DNA of 64,000 nucleotides from Tritonibacter mobilis (GCF_001681715.1 NZ_LNWY01000013.1:19522-83521), one strand, 5' to 3'; numbered from the stretch's first letter, positions 19,812 through 29,609 are shown. Notes: a model not told the origin generated them from the sequence alone. Program-made: numbers and translations.

Positions 19812-19826
19812 TATCATCTCTTCAGG

Positions 19827-21125
19827 TTATTCCGCTGCCATCACGCCGACGCGACCCGTTTTCTGAGCCTTGATGCGGTCTTCGATTTCTTCGCGGAAGT
19901 TGCGAATGAGACCCTGAATGGGCCAAGCAGCTGCATCACCCAATGCACAGATGGTGTGGCCTTCAACTTGTTTTGTGACATCCCAGAGCATGTCAATTTC
20001 TTCGAGTTCTGCTTCGCCCCGGACCAGACGATCCATGACGCGCATCATCCAGCCGGTGCCCTCACGGCACGGGGTACACTGGCCGCAGCTCTCGTGTTTG
20101 TAGAATTTGGACAGACGCCAGATCGCTTTGATGATGTCGGTCTGTTTGTCCATCACGATCACCGCAGCGGTGCCAAGGCCGGAGCCCAACTCGCCGCGCA
20201 AGTAATCAAAATCCATGATCGCGTCGCGCATCTTCTCGCCGCGCACACAGGGCACGGAAGAGCCGCCGGGGATCACCGCCAGAAGGTTGTCCCAGCCGCC
20301 GCGAATGCCGCCGCAGTGTTTTTCGATGAGTTCCTCAAAGGAAATGCTCATCGCTTCCTCGACGACGCAGGGGTTGTTGACGTGACCGGAGATCGCAAAG
20401 AGCTTGGTGCCCGCGTTGTTCTGACGGCCAAAACCCGCAAACCACTCCGCCCCGCGCCGCAGGATGGTCGGCACCACGGCGATGGATTCCACGTTGTTCA
20501 CGGTGGTTGGGCAGCCATAAAGCCCTGCGCCTGCCGGGAATGGCGGCTTCATGCGCGGCATGCCTTTTTTGCCCTCAAGGCTCTCGATCAGGGCGGTTTC
20601 CTCGCCGCAAATGTAGGCCCCTGCCCCGTGGTGCAGGAAGACGTCGAAATCCCAGCCGGAGCCTGCGGCGTTTTTGCCCAAGAGACCCTTGTCGTAGCAT
20701 TCGTCAATCGCCGCCTGCAGCGCCTCGCGCTCGCGGATATATTCGCCGCGCAGGTAGATGTAGCAGGTGTGCGCGTTCATCGCGAAGGATGCGATCAGCG
20801 CGCCCTCGATCAGCGTATGCGGATCGTGACGCATGATTTCGCGGTCTTTGCAGGTGCCGGGCTCAGACTCATCGGCGTTGATCACCAGATAGGCCGGACG
20901 TCCGTCGCTTTCCTTGGGCATGAAGGACCATTTGAGGCCGGTGGGGAAGCCCGCACCGCCGCGCCCGCGCAGGCCGGAATCCTTCATGGTTTGGATAATC
21001 CAGTCGCGCCCTTTTTCAATGAGGCCCGCCGTACCGTCCCAATGGCCACGCTTTTGTGCGCCCGCCAACGTGCGTTCGTGCATCCCGTAAAGGTTGGTAA
21101 AGATCCGGTCCTGATCCTTCAGCAT
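19827..21125 (-). CDS. nuoF: NADH-quinone oxidoreductase subunit F (NADH/FMN subunit)
   Basis: A 432-residue subunit binding NADH, FMN and cluster N3. The glycine-rich NADH loop is [20 protein letters not shown] near residue 52; FMN/NADH contacts are in [20 protein letters not shown]; the 4Fe-4S cluster N3 motif is [15 protein letters not shown] with a later single Cys in [13 protein letters not shown]. Start at 21125 with AAAGGTAGG upstream. It lies between the DUF5337-like gene and a lipoprotein gene. Confidence 0.97.
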   Translation of the reverse strand: MLKDQDRIFTNLYGMHERTLAGAQKRGHWDGTAGLIEKGRDWIIQTMKDSGLRGRGGAGFPTGLKWSFMPKESDGRPAYLVINADESEPGTCKDREIMRHDPHTLIEGALIASFAMNAHTCYIYLRGEYIREREALQAAIDECYDKGLLGKNAAGSGWDFDVFLHHGAGAYICGEETALIESLEGKKGMPRMKPPFPAGAGLYGCPTTVNNVESIAVVPTILRRGAEWFAGFGRQNNAGTKLFAISGHVNNPCVVEEAMSISFEELIEKHCGGIRGGWDNLLAVIPGGSSVPCVRGEKMRDAIMDFDYLRGELGSGLGTAAVIVMDKQTDIIKAIWRLSKFYKHESCGQCTPCREGTGWMMRVMDRLVRGEAELEEIDMLWDVTKQVEGHTICALGDAAAWPIQGLIRNFREEIEDRIKAQKTGRVGVMAAE

Positions 21126-21131
21126 GTGTGC

Positions 21132-21362
21132 CTACCTTTGACTGTTCTGACGCATGCGCCAGAGTTGAATGATGTTGACGCCCGCATAGATCATCGCCGC
21201 CAGAGCGGCGAAATCGAACAGCAGCGCATAGCGGCCCGGCAGGCCGATCGCGGGACCGATCAGAAGCGACAGGATCAGCCAGGCCACCATCGTGCCGGCG
21301 ATCACCAGCGAGATGTGCCGCCCCTTGGCTGCAATGGCCTTATCCTGTTCGTCCTTCGTCAT
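21132..21362 (-). CDS. DUF5337-like two-helix membrane protein
   Basis: A 76-residue protein with two membrane helices (ISLVIAGTMVAWLILSLLIG and YALLFDFAALAAMIYAGVNI) joined by a short loop and with charged ends (MTKDEQDKAIAAKGRH, QLWRMRQNSQR). It resembles a Rhodobacterales family I recall as DUF5337, always in nuo operons. It has no cysteine or ionisable membrane residue that would suggest catalysis, and its role is unknown. It sits between nuoE (52 nt away) and nuoF (6 nt away). Confidence 0.7.
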   Translation of the reverse strand: MTKDEQDKAIAAKGRHISLVIAGTMVAWLILSLLIGPAIGLPGRYALLFDFAALAAMIYAGVNIIQLWRMRQNSQR

Positions 21363-21414
21363 CGGGTCCAGTCATCCTTGACCACAGCGCACGGCCCATG
21401 GCCGCGATCTGCGA

Positions 21415-22647
21415 TTATGATTTGTCTTTATAACGGCCGTCTTTCTTGGCCGATTTGGCAAACTCGGTCTCTTCACCGGATGCCAGTTGCTTGGCTTGGT
21501 CGATCCAGCCGTCACGTTCGATGCGGCCTTTAAACTTCAGGCGCGCATCAACCCAAGCCACCTCGGCCCCGGTCCATTTGGCGATCTGGTCAAAGTGGAA
21601 AAAGCCTAGCTCATTCAGTGTCTGTTCGAGCTTCGGCCCCACCCCTTTGAGGAGTTTGAGGTCGTCCGCCCCGCCCTCGCGCGCCGCTGTCAGCGTCTCG
21701 GGTGCTTTTTCCTCGACCGTCTCGGTCGCCTCAGCCTTAGGTTCTGCCTTGGGCTCCGTCACCTTCGCGGCGGCGGCCTCGGGCTGTGCCGGGGTGGCGG
21801 CGTCGGATTTCTTGACCGGCGCTTTTTTCTTAGGTGCGGCCTCTTTCTTGGCGTCCTCGGCCTGCTTTGCCGCTGGCTTGGGGCGCTCGGGCGCTGCCGG
21901 AGTGGGCTCTGCCGCAGCACGTCCGGCAACCACGCCATCTTTGCCGACCCAAGGGGTCAGCAGCGGTACTTCATCGCCCTGAATGCGCTTCACACCATCG
22001 CCAAGCTCGGTCGCCAGCGCGGCAGACGCGTTATACTGCGGCTTGTCCGCATCATAGTCCTTGAGCGAGGTTAGGCCGGATTTTGGCTCTGCCGCGTAGC
22101 GGCCATTTTGCGGACCGGGCACAACAGCTTTGCCCGCAGCAAGATCGTCGATCAGCTTGGTAAAGCTCGCGGCGGTCAGATCCTCGTAGTAGTCCTTGCC
22201 GATTTGCGCCATCGGCGCATTGGTGCAGGACCCGAGGCATTCCACCTCTTCCCAAGAGAACTTGCCATCCGCCGACAGCGTATGCGGCTTTGCGGCGATT
22301 TTGTCCTTGCAGACCGCGATCAGATCCTCAGCGCCGCAGATCATGCAGGAGGTGGTGCCGCAAACCTGAATATGCGCAACAGAACCGGTCGGTTGCAGCT
22401 GGAACATAAAGTAGAAGGAGGCCACCTCCAGCACGCGGATATAGGCCATACCGAGCATATCGGCGACATATTCCAGCGCGGGTTTGGTGACCCAACCCTC
22501 TTGTTCCTGCGCGCGCCACAGGATCGGGATCACCGCCGAGGCCTGACGGCCCTCGGGGTATTTGGTTATTTGCGCCTCTGCCCAAGCCTGATTAGCGGGC
22601 GTAAAAGCGAAGCTGTCGGGTTGTTCGTGGTGCAGACGGCGCAGCAT
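21415..22647 (-). CDS. nuoE: NADH-quinone oxidoreductase subunit E with C-terminal HhH extension
   Basis: A 410-residue protein, well over the roughly 160-240 residues usual for NuoE. Residues 1-165 are the thioredoxin-fold 2Fe-2S subunit with ligands Cys96-x4-Cys101 (CGTTSCMIC) and Cys137-x3-Cys141 (CLGSC), cluster N1a. A disordered Ala/Lys/Pro/Glu linker follows (about 238-327, e.g. [14 protein letters not shown]), then a compact helix-hairpin-helix-like module at 328-390 ([39 protein letters not shown]). The same kind of module occurs on other roseobacter proteins such as ribosomal protein L21. Its start shares one base with the preceding stop (TAATG). Confidence 0.92.
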   Translation of the reverse strand: MLRRLHHEQPDSFAFTPANQAWAEAQITKYPEGRQASAVIPILWRAQEQEGWVTKPALEYVADMLGMAYIRVLEVASFYFMFQLQPTGSVAHIQVCGTTSCMICGAEDLIAVCKDKIAAKPHTLSADGKFSWEEVECLGSCTNAPMAQIGKDYYEDLTAASFTKLIDDLAAGKAVVPGPQNGRYAAEPKSGLTSLKDYDADKPQYNASAALATELGDGVKRIQGDEVPLLTPWVGKDGVVAGRAAAEPTPAAPERPKPAAKQAEDAKKEAAPKKKAPVKKSDAATPAQPEAAAAKVTEPKAEPKAEATETVEEKAPETLTAAREGGADDLKLLKGVGPKLEQTLNELGFFHFDQIAKWTGAEVAWVDARLKFKGRIERDGWIDQAKQLASGEETEFAKSAKKDGRYKDKS

Positions 22648-22916
22648 TACTTGTCGAACTCCTCAAGCAGAATGCAGGTCGATGTAAGCGCCCCTTCGGG
22701 AATCTCCTGACCAGCGGCTTTGGCGTCGAAAGCGGCATCGGTGGCGTTCAGGCGGCAGATGTATTCATCATACTCATCCTCGACGAGGATCACGCCCTCG
22801 CGCACATGCACATAGCCGACAGACTCGGCGATGAGATCCGCCAAGGATTTCTCTGCCAGTGCGGTTTGGCCGATGAGGCACAGGGAAACCCCTGCAATAA
22901 GAGCGCGCAGTGTCAT
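22647..22916 (-). CDS. Small exported protein between nuoD and nuoE
   Basis: An 89-residue protein with a signal peptide ([20 protein letters not shown], cleavage expected after ALA). The acidic mature part of about 67 residues has exactly two cysteines ([11 protein letters not shown] and [10 protein letters not shown]). No family recognised. Its start overlaps the nuoD stop by 4 nt (ATGA) and its stop overlaps the nuoE start by one base, so its synthesis is locked to complex I. The export signal puts it on the other side of the membrane from the D and E subunits it is co-translated with. Confidence 0.7.
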   Translation of the reverse strand: MTLRALIAGVSLCLIGQTALAEKSLADLIAESVGYVHVREGVILVEDEYDEYICRLNATDAAFDAKAAGQEIPEGALTSTCILLEEFDK

Positions 22917-24130
22917 CGGTCAATCTCCCCGAACACGATGTCCATGGTTCCAATAATTGCGGCAACATCCGCGAGTTGGTGGCCCTTGGCGACGTAATCC
23001 ATCGCCTGAAGGTGCAAGAACCCCGGCGCGCGCAGCTTGGCGCGATAGGGTTTGTTGGTGCCATCCGCCACCAGATAGACGCCGAATTCGCCCTTGGGGG
23101 CCTCAACCGCGGCGTAGACCTCGCCCTCGGGGACGTGGAAGCCTTCGGTGTAGAGCTTGAAGTGGTGGATCAGGCTCTCCATCGAGGTTTTCATATCGCT
23201 GCGTTTGGGCGGGCTGATCTTGCCCCGCGCCATGACGTCGCCCGTGGCCTCGCGCAGTTTTGCGATGGCCTGACGGATGATCGACAGCGACTGGCGCATC
23301 TCTTCCATGCGGACAAGGTAGCGATCATAACAGTCGCCGTTTTTGCCAACCGGGATCTGGAATTCGAACTCGTCGTAGCATTCATAGGGCTGCGCGCGGC
23401 GCAAATCCCATGCAAGGCCGGAGCCGCGCACCATGACACCCGAAAAGCCGTATTTCTGAATGTCGTCTTCGGTAACCACGCCAATGTCGCAGTTACGCTG
23501 CTTGAAGATGCGGTTTTCCGTCAGCAAGCCGTCGATGTCATCCATCACCTTGGGGAATTCCATCGCCCAGAGGTCGATATCATCGAGGAGCTCATCCGGC
23601 AGGTCCTGATGCACACCACCGGGGCGGAAGTAGGCCGCGTGCAGACGTGCACCACACGCCCGCTCGTAGAAGATCATCAGCTTTTCGCGTTCTTCAAAGC
23701 CCCAGAGCGGCGGCGTCAGCGCGCCCACGTCCATCGCCTGCGTGGTGACGTTCAAGAGGTGATTGAGAATGCGCCCGATTTCCGAATAAAGAACCCGGAT
23801 GAGCTGCGCGCGGCGCGGCACCTCAACCCCGGTGAGTTTCTCGATCGCCAGACACCATGCATGCTCCTGATTCATCGGCGCCACATAATCGAGGCGGTCG
23901 AAATACGGCAGGTTCTGCAGGTAGGTGCGGCTCTCCATCAGCTTTTCGGTGCCGCGGTGCAAAAGGCCGATATGCGGGTCGCAGCGTTCCACGATCTCGC
24001 CGTCCAGTTCCAGCACCAGACGCAAAACGCCGTGGGCCGCCGGGTGTTGCGGGCCGAAGTTGATGTTGAAGTTACGGATCTTCTGCTCGCCCGTCTGGGC
24101 GTCGTCGAAACCTTTGGAGCCGTCCATCAT
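22913..24130 (-). CDS. nuoD: NADH-quinone oxidoreductase subunit D
   Basis: A 405-residue subunit forming the quinone pocket together with NuoB, related to hydrogenase large subunits. Signatures: [20 protein letters not shown] near residue 28 (quinone-site His), [20 protein letters not shown] with the conserved Tyr, [20 protein letters not shown], and the C-terminal DIVFGEIDR. Start [20 protein letters not shown]; it overlaps nuoC by 4 nt. Confidence 0.97.
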   Translation of the reverse strand: MMDGSKGFDDAQTGEQKIRNFNINFGPQHPAAHGVLRLVLELDGEIVERCDPHIGLLHRGTEKLMESRTYLQNLPYFDRLDYVAPMNQEHAWCLAIEKLTGVEVPRRAQLIRVLYSEIGRILNHLLNVTTQAMDVGALTPPLWGFEEREKLMIFYERACGARLHAAYFRPGGVHQDLPDELLDDIDLWAMEFPKVMDDIDGLLTENRIFKQRNCDIGVVTEDDIQKYGFSGVMVRGSGLAWDLRRAQPYECYDEFEFQIPVGKNGDCYDRYLVRMEEMRQSLSIIRQAIAKLREATGDVMARGKISPPKRSDMKTSMESLIHHFKLYTEGFHVPEGEVYAAVEAPKGEFGVYLVADGTNKPYRAKLRAPGFLHLQAMDYVAKGHQLADVAAIIGTMDIVFGEIDR

Positions 24131-24732
24131 TTCGCCCCCTCTTTCTCGTCACCGGGCAGGATGTAGTCGGCACCCTCCCATGGGCTCATGAAGTCAAACT
24201 GGCGGTATTCCTGAACCAGTTTCACCGGCTCGTAGACCACGCGCTTTTGCGCCTCGTCATAGCGGACTTCGGTGTAGCCGGTGGTCGGGAAATCCTTGCG
24301 CAGCGGGTGGCCGCGAAAGCCGTAGTCCGTCAGCAGGCGGCGCAAGTCCGGGTGACCTGTGAACAGGATGCCGAACATGTCAAAGACTTCGCGCTCGAAC
24401 CAGTTGGCGGAGGGGTGCACATCCACGATGGAGGGCACCATGTCCTCTTCGCGCACCGCAACCCGCAGGCGAATGCGGTGGTTCTGGTACATCGACAGCA
24501 GGTGATACACCACGTCAAAGCGCTTGGTGCGCTCGGGGTAATCGACGGCGGTGATGTCAACCAAGGTGGAGAACCGGCAAGCGCTGTCCACGCGCAGGAA
24601 CTCCACAAGACCTGCGATATTGGCCGGTTTCACGTCGATATTCAGCTCGCCATGCGCGATGTCCCAGGACAACACACAATCGGGGCGCTTGGCTTCGATC
24701 TGATGGCCAAGGTCTTGCAATGCTTCAATCAT
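24127..24732 (-). CDS. nuoC: NADH-quinone oxidoreductase subunit C
   Basis: A 201-residue hydrophilic 30-kDa-type subunit. The hallmark segment is [20 protein letters not shown] followed by [23 protein letters not shown]. It is a separate gene, not the NuoCD fusion of enterobacteria. Start [20 protein letters not shown], 15 nt after nuoB; overlaps nuoD by 4 nt. Confidence 0.97.
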   Translation of the reverse strand: MIEALQDLGHQIEAKRPDCVLSWDIAHGELNIDVKPANIAGLVEFLRVDSACRFSTLVDITAVDYPERTKRFDVVYHLLSMYQNHRIRLRVAVREEDMVPSIVDVHPSANWFEREVFDMFGILFTGHPDLRRLLTDYGFRGHPLRKDFPTTGYTEVRYDEAQKRVVYEPVKLVQEYRQFDFMSPWEGADYILPGDEKEGAK

Positions 24733-24747
24733 CTGTGTCTCCTGCCC

Positions 24748-25272
24748 TTAGCGCACAAGGGTGCCGGTGCGGCGGATCTTGCGCTGCAGTTGCATCAGCC
24801 CATAAAGCAGCGCCTCTGCGGTGGGCGGGCAGCCGGGCACGTAGATGTCGACCGGCACGATCCGGTCACAACCGCGCACGACGGAATAGCTGTAGTGGTA
24901 ATAGCCACCGCCATTGGCGCAGGACCCCATCGAGATCACGTAGCGCGGCTCTGGCATCTGGTCGTAGACCTTGCGCAGCGCCGGGGCCATTTTGTTGGTG
25001 AGGGTGCCCGCAACAATCATCACATCCGATTGACGCGGGGACGCGCGCGGCGCGATGCCGAAGCGTTCGGCGTCATAGCGTGGCATGGAGGTATGCATCA
25101 TCTCAACCGCGCAGCAGGCCAGACCAAAGGTCATCCAGTGCAGCGATCCGGTACGCGCCCAGTTGATGATATCTTCGGCAGAGGTCAGCAGAAACCCTTT
25201 GTCCTGCAGTTCTGCGTTGAGGGCCTGAGTGACCACTTCCTTGTCGACACCTGCGGTGTTCGCGCCAGCCAT
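24748..25272 (-). CDS. nuoB: NADH-quinone oxidoreductase subunit B
   Basis: A 174-residue subunit carrying cluster N2, the electron donor to quinone. Ligands are in [14 protein letters not shown] (tandem Cys), [17 protein letters not shown] and [14 protein letters not shown]. The start at 25272 ([19 protein letters not shown]) overlaps the nuoA stop by one base (TGATG) with GGGAG just upstream; an ATG nine bases upstream (25281) gives three extra residues and is possible. A 25302 start would be too deep in nuoA. Confidence 0.97.
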   Translation of the reverse strand: MAGANTAGVDKEVVTQALNAELQDKGFLLTSAEDIINWARTGSLHWMTFGLACCAVEMMHTSMPRYDAERFGIAPRASPRQSDVMIVAGTLTNKMAPALRKVYDQMPEPRYVISMGSCANGGGYYHYSYSVVRGCDRIVPVDIYVPGCPPTAEALLYGLMQLQRKIRRTGTLVR

Positions 25273-25637
25273 CACTCCCATTCCAGAGCCCCTTTCTTCC
25301 ACTCGTAGGCAAAGCCAATGGTCAGAACGCCCAGGAACACCATCATGGACCAGAAGCCGGTATCGCTGATGTCCTTAAAGCCAACGGCCCAAGGGAACAG
25401 GAAGGCAATTTCCAGATCGAAGATGATGAACAGGATCGAGACCAGATAAAAGCGCACGTCGAATTTCATGCGGGCGTCATCGAATGCGTTGAAACCGCAC
25501 TCATAGGCGCTGACTTTTTCAGGGTCGGGATTGCGCACCGCAACAACAACGGCAGCAAGAATAAGCACGAGACCAAGGCCGATGGCGACGGCCAAAAACA
25601 CCAGAATGGGCAGGTATTCCCGCAACATCTCTTCCAC
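25272..25637 (-). CDS. nuoA: NADH-quinone oxidoreductase subunit A
   Basis: A 121-residue subunit with three membrane helices and the conserved loop [20 protein letters not shown] containing the mobile-loop Cys, then [24 protein letters not shown] helix 2 with its acidic residues. GTG at 25637 is chosen because AAAGGAG lies 6 nt upstream and this gives the same length as Paracoccus Nqo7; ATG at 25658 lies upstream of that site and ATG at 25628 is too far downstream. It is the first gene of the operon. Confidence 0.95.
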   Translation of the reverse strand: MEEMLREYLPILVFLAVAIGLGLVLILAAVVVAVRNPDPEKVSAYECGFNAFDDARMKFDVRFYLVSILFIIFDLEIAFLFPWAVGFKDISDTGFWSMMVFLGVLTIGFAYEWKKGALEWE

Positions 25638-25707
25638 GAGTGGCTCCTTTCCGCGCACACGGCAAGATCTGCTCGTGCACCGTCAATTGGCGTGTTGACT
25701 TGCGCCG

Positions 25708-25736
25708 TTACTACTCCTGTCCCTACAGACCGTCAA
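25708..25736 (-). promoter_or_regulatory. Possible nuo operon promoter
   Basis: On the minus strand TTGACG (25736-25731), a 17-nt spacer and TAGTAA (25713-25708) lie about 70 bp upstream of the nuoA GTG. The -35 is good and the -10 is poor, so this is a candidate only. The surrounding 25660-25870 stretch is the only gene-free gap upstream of the operon. Confidence 0.35.
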
Positions 25737-25833
25737 CCAAGGGGAAGTTAATGTGAAAAGCTTTATTGGCCAGTTTCGCAGCAGTGCAACAATACCCTAA
25801 AACCTTATGGTTTCACTCAGTTTTTAAGCTGCG

Positions 25834-25860
25834 AAAAACGGGCGCAAATTTGCTGCGCCC
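25834..25860 (-). terminator. Terminator of the liu operon
   Basis: Read leftward, GGGCGCA and TGCGCCC form a 7-bp stem with a 7-nt loop followed by GTTTTT, 17 nt after the liuC stop. Confidence 0.75.
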
Positions 25861-25877
25861 GAGGGGGATGAATCCCC

Positions 25878-26663
25878 TTATTTGTCACGCCAAGAGGGGC
25901 GCCGTTTTTCAAAAAACGCATTGATGCCTTCGACCGCTTCCGGGCTCTCCCAGCGGGTGACGAGGGCGGAAATGGTAAAATCGATTGTGGATTTATCGAT
26001 CTTAGGACCCAGTGCGCGGGCCAGAGCCTTGGCATCGGCCACCGCACCGGGCGCACAATCGAGGTAGGGAGTTACCTCTGCCTCCACTGCGGCATCAAGT
26101 GAGTCGGCAGAAACGGCGCGACTGAGCAAGCCCAGCTCCACCGCTTCCGACGCATCAAAAAGCCGCGCCGACATAAAGACGCGCCGCGCGCGCGCCTCGC
26201 CCATGCGGGCGATGACATAGGGGCCGATGGTGGCGGGGATCAGGCCAAGGCGGGTCTCGGTGAGGCCCATCTTGAGGCTGTCGACACCGATGGCCACATC
26301 ACAGACCGAGGCCATGCCCACGCCACCGCCGAACGCGTTGCCCTGTAGCCGCCCGATCAAGGGCTGCGGCAAGGTGTTCAGAAGGTTCAGCATTTCCGCC
26401 AGCACCCGCGCCTCGCGGGCGCGAGTCTCGGCATCCGCATCCATCTGCGCCTGCATCCACGCCAGATCGCCCCCGGCGCAGAAGCTCTTGCCCGCGCCGG
26501 TCAAGACCACCACACGCACGCTTTGGTCCGCAGCCAGCGCGCGCGCTGCATCCTGCAATTCCTGCAGCATCTGTCCCGACATGGCGTTGTGCTTTTCGGG
26601 ACGGTTGAGCGTCAGGGTCGCCACGCCGCGATCATCGCGCGTGAGCGTTAGCGTGTCATACAT
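25878..26663 (-). CDS. liuC: Enoyl-CoA hydratase-type protein, probable methylglutaconyl-CoA hydratase
   Basis: A 261-residue crotonase-fold protein. The oxyanion-hole segments are AGKSFCAGGDLAWMQAQMD near residue 60 and GRLQGNAFGGGVGMASVCDV near 105; TETRLGLIPATIGPYVIARM follows. The adjacent HMG-CoA lyase and methylcrotonyl-CoA carboxylase genes make hydration of 3-methylglutaconyl-CoA to HMG-CoA the likely reaction in leucine breakdown. The ATG at 26663 follows AAGGA; a TTG two codons upstream is ignored. Last gene of the operon, 29 nt after the lyase gene. Confidence 0.88.
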   Translation of the reverse strand: MYDTLTLTRDDRGVATLTLNRPEKHNAMSGQMLQELQDAARALAADQSVRVVVLTGAGKSFCAGGDLAWMQAQMDADAETRAREARVLAEMLNLLNTLPQPLIGRLQGNAFGGGVGMASVCDVAIGVDSLKMGLTETRLGLIPATIGPYVIARMGEARARRVFMSARLFDASEAVELGLLSRAVSADSLDAAVEAEVTPYLDCAPGAVADAKALARALGPKIDKSTIDFTISALVTRWESPEAVEGINAFFEKRRPSWRDK

Positions 26664-26692
26664 GGCCAAAGGGTCCTTATTATGATGAAGGG

Positions 26693-27559
26693 TCAGGCAT
26701 CGGCGGCAATGGGGCGCAGGGCGCGCGCCATGGCGGCGGCCTCCTGCAGGACATTACCATCCAGCCCAGTGTCATAGCCCAGCCGGGTCAGGTGTTCGTG
26801 CACAACCTCGGTGGCGACATTGCCCGCCGCACCCGGCGCATAGGGACAGCCGCCAAGCCCGCCCACGGCGGCATCAAACACCCGCACGCCCAGCGCCAGC
26901 GAGGCGTCGATATTGCCCACGGCCCGGCCTGCGGTGTCGTGGTAATGCCCCGCAAGCCGCGTCACTGGCACGGCGTCTTTGACCGCAATCAGCATCTTGG
27001 CGATCTTGTCGGGGGTGGCCTTGCCGATGGTGTCGCCCAGCGAGATCTCATAGCAGCCCATCGAGAACAGCCGATCCGCGACCTCGGCCACTTTGTCGGG
27101 GGCGACAGCGCCATCATAGGGGCAGTCGGTCACGCAGGAGACATAACCCCGCACCGGCAGGTCGATATGGCGCGCGGCCTCCAGAATGGGGGCAAAGCGT
27201 TCAATACTCTCGGCAATCGAGGCATTGATATTGGCCTGCGAAAACCCCTCGGATGCGGAGGCAAAAATGGCGATTTCATCGGCGCGCGCAGCCAGTGCGT
27301 CTTCATAGCCCCGCATATTCGGGGTGAGCGCCGCATAGCGCACGCCTTTGGCCTTGGTGATCCCGGCCAGCACATCGGCGCTACCGGCCATCTGCGGCAC
27401 CCATTTCGGCGACACGAAGCTTGCCACCTCGATCCGGGAAAAGCCTGCGCGGCTGAGGCAATCCACCAGCGCCACCTTGTCGGCGACGGGGATGTCGCGC
27501 TTTTCGTTTTGCAGCCCGTCACGTGGGCCCACCTCAAAGATCTCGACGCGGTCTTTCAT
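26693..27559 (-). CDS. liuE: Hydroxymethylglutaryl-CoA lyase
   Basis: A 288-residue TIM-barrel lyase cleaving HMG-CoA to acetyl-CoA and acetoacetate, the last step of leucine catabolism. Motifs: EVGPRDGLQNEK at residues 9-20 (Arg/Asp of the active site), LAGHYHDTAGRAVGNIDASL (metal-binding His-x-His), and the catalytic-cysteine loop GGLGGCPYAPGAAGNVATE. GGAGGAG precedes the ATG at 27559. It lies 32 nt downstream of liuD. Confidence 0.95.
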   Translation of the reverse strand: MKDRVEIFEVGPRDGLQNEKRDIPVADKVALVDCLSRAGFSRIEVASFVSPKWVPQMAGSADVLAGITKAKGVRYAALTPNMRGYEDALAARADEIAIFASASEGFSQANINASIAESIERFAPILEAARHIDLPVRGYVSCVTDCPYDGAVAPDKVAEVADRLFSMGCYEISLGDTIGKATPDKIAKMLIAVKDAVPVTRLAGHYHDTAGRAVGNIDASLALGVRVFDAAVGGLGGCPYAPGAAGNVATEVVHEHLTRLGYDTGLDGNVLQEAAAMARALRPIAADA

Positions 27560-27591
27560 GGGTTTTGCTCCTCCCGGTTCATGGGCGCGGC

Positions 27592-29529
27592 TCAGGCGTC
27601 TTCCTCCAGCCGGACCAGCGCTGCTCCAGCCTCCACCTGATCGCCCGCTTGCGCAAGAACTTCTGCAACCACGCCGTCACGGGCGGCCAGCAAAGAGTGC
27701 TCCATTTTCATCGCCTCCAGGATCGCGAGCCGGTCGCCTTCTTTGACTGCAGCGCCTGCCTCGGCAAAGACCGCCTTGACCAAGCCCGGCATCGGGGCCT
27801 CGATCAGGTTGCCATCCCCGGCGGCGCCTGCGGCGCGGTCCAGCGGGTCGATCACCGTAAAGCTCAGCCCGTAGTGATCAAACACCGTGATCGTGTCGCC
27901 GCAGATCGAAAGGGGCGGCAGGGGCATGCTGCCAATCACCCAGCCTGAGGCCATGCGGTTCACGGCGATATGCGCGCCCTCAATCGTCCAGTCCTGACGG
28001 TCGGGGCCGTCGACCTCGACAGTGGCCTCAAACTGCTCGCCCTGCCACTCCAGCGTGACGGAGCGATGCAGGTCGGCCCACAGCGTAAAGCCCATCTCGG
28101 GGCGCGCCTCGATCAGATCAAGCGCAGCCATCGCTGCGGCGGCCTTATGCTCGGGCTTGGCGACCGGTGCTGCCGCGAGTGCGTCGAGATCACGTGCGAT
28201 CAGGCCCGTGTCCACGTCGCCTGCGGCAAAGCCCGCGTGACGGGTCAGTGCGCCAAGGAAGGCAAGGTTGGTGACAGTTCCGGCAACCTCGGTGCGGGCC
28301 AGCGCGTCATCCAGCTGGCGCAGCGCTGCAGCGCGGGAGGGGCCATGTACGATCACCTTAGAGATCATCGGATCATACCACGGGCTGATGGTGTCCCCTG
28401 CCCTCACCCCGCTGTCGGCGCGCACACCTTTGGGGAAGGCCAGATGCGAGAGCGTGCCGGTGGCGGGCAAAAAGCCCTTGGGCACGTCCTCGGCATAAAG
28501 CCGCGCCTCAAAGGCGTGACCGCTGATGGAGAGATCCTCCTGCTGCAGGGGCAACCCTTCGCCAGAGGCGACGCGTAACTGCCATTCCACCAGATCAACG
28601 CCAGTGATGAGTTCGGTTACCGGGTGCTCGACCTGCAAACGGGTGTTCATCTCCATGAACCAGAACCCGTCCGCACGCAGCCCGTCTGAGCCGTCCACAA
28701 TGAACTCCACCGTGCCTGCGCCCGCATAGCCGATCGCCTCGGCCGCACGCACTGCGGCCTGCCCCATGGCGGCGCGCATCTCTTCGGTCATGCCGGGGGC
28801 CGGGGCTTCTTCGATCACCTTTTGGTGGCGGCGCTGCAGCGAACAGTCACGTTCAAAGAGATGCACCGCCGATGTGCCGTCGCCAAAGACCTGCACCTCG
28901 ATATGGCGTGGTTTCTGGATATATTTTTCAATCAATACCGCCGGGTTGCCAAAGGATGTGGTGGCTTCGCCCTGCGCCGAGGCCAGCGCATCGTTGAAAT
29001 CCTTGGGGTCCTCGACCAGCCGCATACCCTTGCCACCGCCGCCTGCAACCGCTTTGATCAGGACCGGATAGCCGATGCTCTCGGACTGTTCGGCGAGGAA
29101 GCCCGCGTCCTGAGTGTCACCGTGATAGCCGGGAACAACGGGCACGCCTGCCTCTTCCATCAGAGCCTTGGCGGCGTCCTTGAGACCCATTTTGCGGATC
29201 GCACTGGCAGAGGGACCGATGAAGGCGAGACCTGCGGCCTCGACCTTTTCTACGAAATCGGGGTTTTCAGAGAGAAACCCATAGCCCGGATGTATGCCTT
29301 GCGCGCCGGTGGTTTTGGCGGCGGCGAGGATCTCGTCCTGCAGCAGGTAGCTATCCGCCGGGGCAGGTCCATGACCGATATGGACAGCCTCATCCGCAAG
29401 CGCCACATGTTTGGCGTCTCGGTCGGCATCGGAGTAAACGGCGACGGTGCGTACACCCAGACGACGGGCGGTTTCCATCACCCGGCATGCAATTTCGCCA
29501 CGGTTGGCAATCAGGATCTTGTTGAACAT
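27592..29529 (-). CDS. liuD: Methylcrotonyl-CoA carboxylase biotin-containing (alpha) subunit
   Basis: A 645-residue protein with a biotin carboxylase part (residues 1-450: MFNKILIANRGEIACRVMET, the ATP loop KAVAGGGGKGMR, and FMEMNTRLQVEHPVTE), a linker and a C-terminal biotinyl domain whose EAMKMEH places biotin on Lys608. It carboxylates biotin for methylcrotonyl-CoA carboxylation with the beta subunit encoded next door. The neighbouring HMG-CoA lyase argues for methylcrotonyl- rather than propionyl- or acetyl-CoA as substrate. AAAAGGAG precedes the ATG. Confidence 0.95.
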   Translation of the reverse strand: MFNKILIANRGEIACRVMETARRLGVRTVAVYSDADRDAKHVALADEAVHIGHGPAPADSYLLQDEILAAAKTTGAQGIHPGYGFLSENPDFVEKVEAAGLAFIGPSASAIRKMGLKDAAKALMEEAGVPVVPGYHGDTQDAGFLAEQSESIGYPVLIKAVAGGGGKGMRLVEDPKDFNDALASAQGEATTSFGNPAVLIEKYIQKPRHIEVQVFGDGTSAVHLFERDCSLQRRHQKVIEEAPAPGMTEEMRAAMGQAAVRAAEAIGYAGAGTVEFIVDGSDGLRADGFWFMEMNTRLQVEHPVTELITGVDLVEWQLRVASGEGLPLQQEDLSISGHAFEARLYAEDVPKGFLPATGTLSHLAFPKGVRADSGVRAGDTISPWYDPMISKVIVHGPSRAAALRQLDDALARTEVAGTVTNLAFLGALTRHAGFAAGDVDTGLIARDLDALAAAPVAKPEHKAAAAMAALDLIEARPEMGFTLWADLHRSVTLEWQGEQFEATVEVDGPDRQDWTIEGAHIAVNRMASGWVIGSMPLPPLSICGDTITVFDHYGLSFTVIDPLDRAAGAAGDGNLIEAPMPGLVKAVFAEAGAAVKEGDRLAILEAMKMEHSLLAARDGVVAEVLAQAGDQVEAGAALVRLEEDA

Positions 29530-29559
29530 CTTGCGGTGCTCCTTTTGAGGGACCGTCGC

Positions 29560-29607
29560 GGCCGGGGGCTCTGCCCCCGGACCCCCGGGATATTTGAGGT
29601 TAGAAGA
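29560..29607. repeat. REP-like GC-rich intergenic element, copy 2
   Basis: The plus strand shows CCGGGGGC-TCTG-CCCCCGG followed by ACCCCCGGGATATTTGAGG, between liuB and liuD. The layout (G-rich hairpin, then CCCGGGATATTT) matches copy 1 at 5141-5207 in opposite orientation relative to the window. As an intercistronic stem it could influence liuB/liuD mRNA stability. Confidence 0.5.
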
Positions 29608-29609
29608 GG

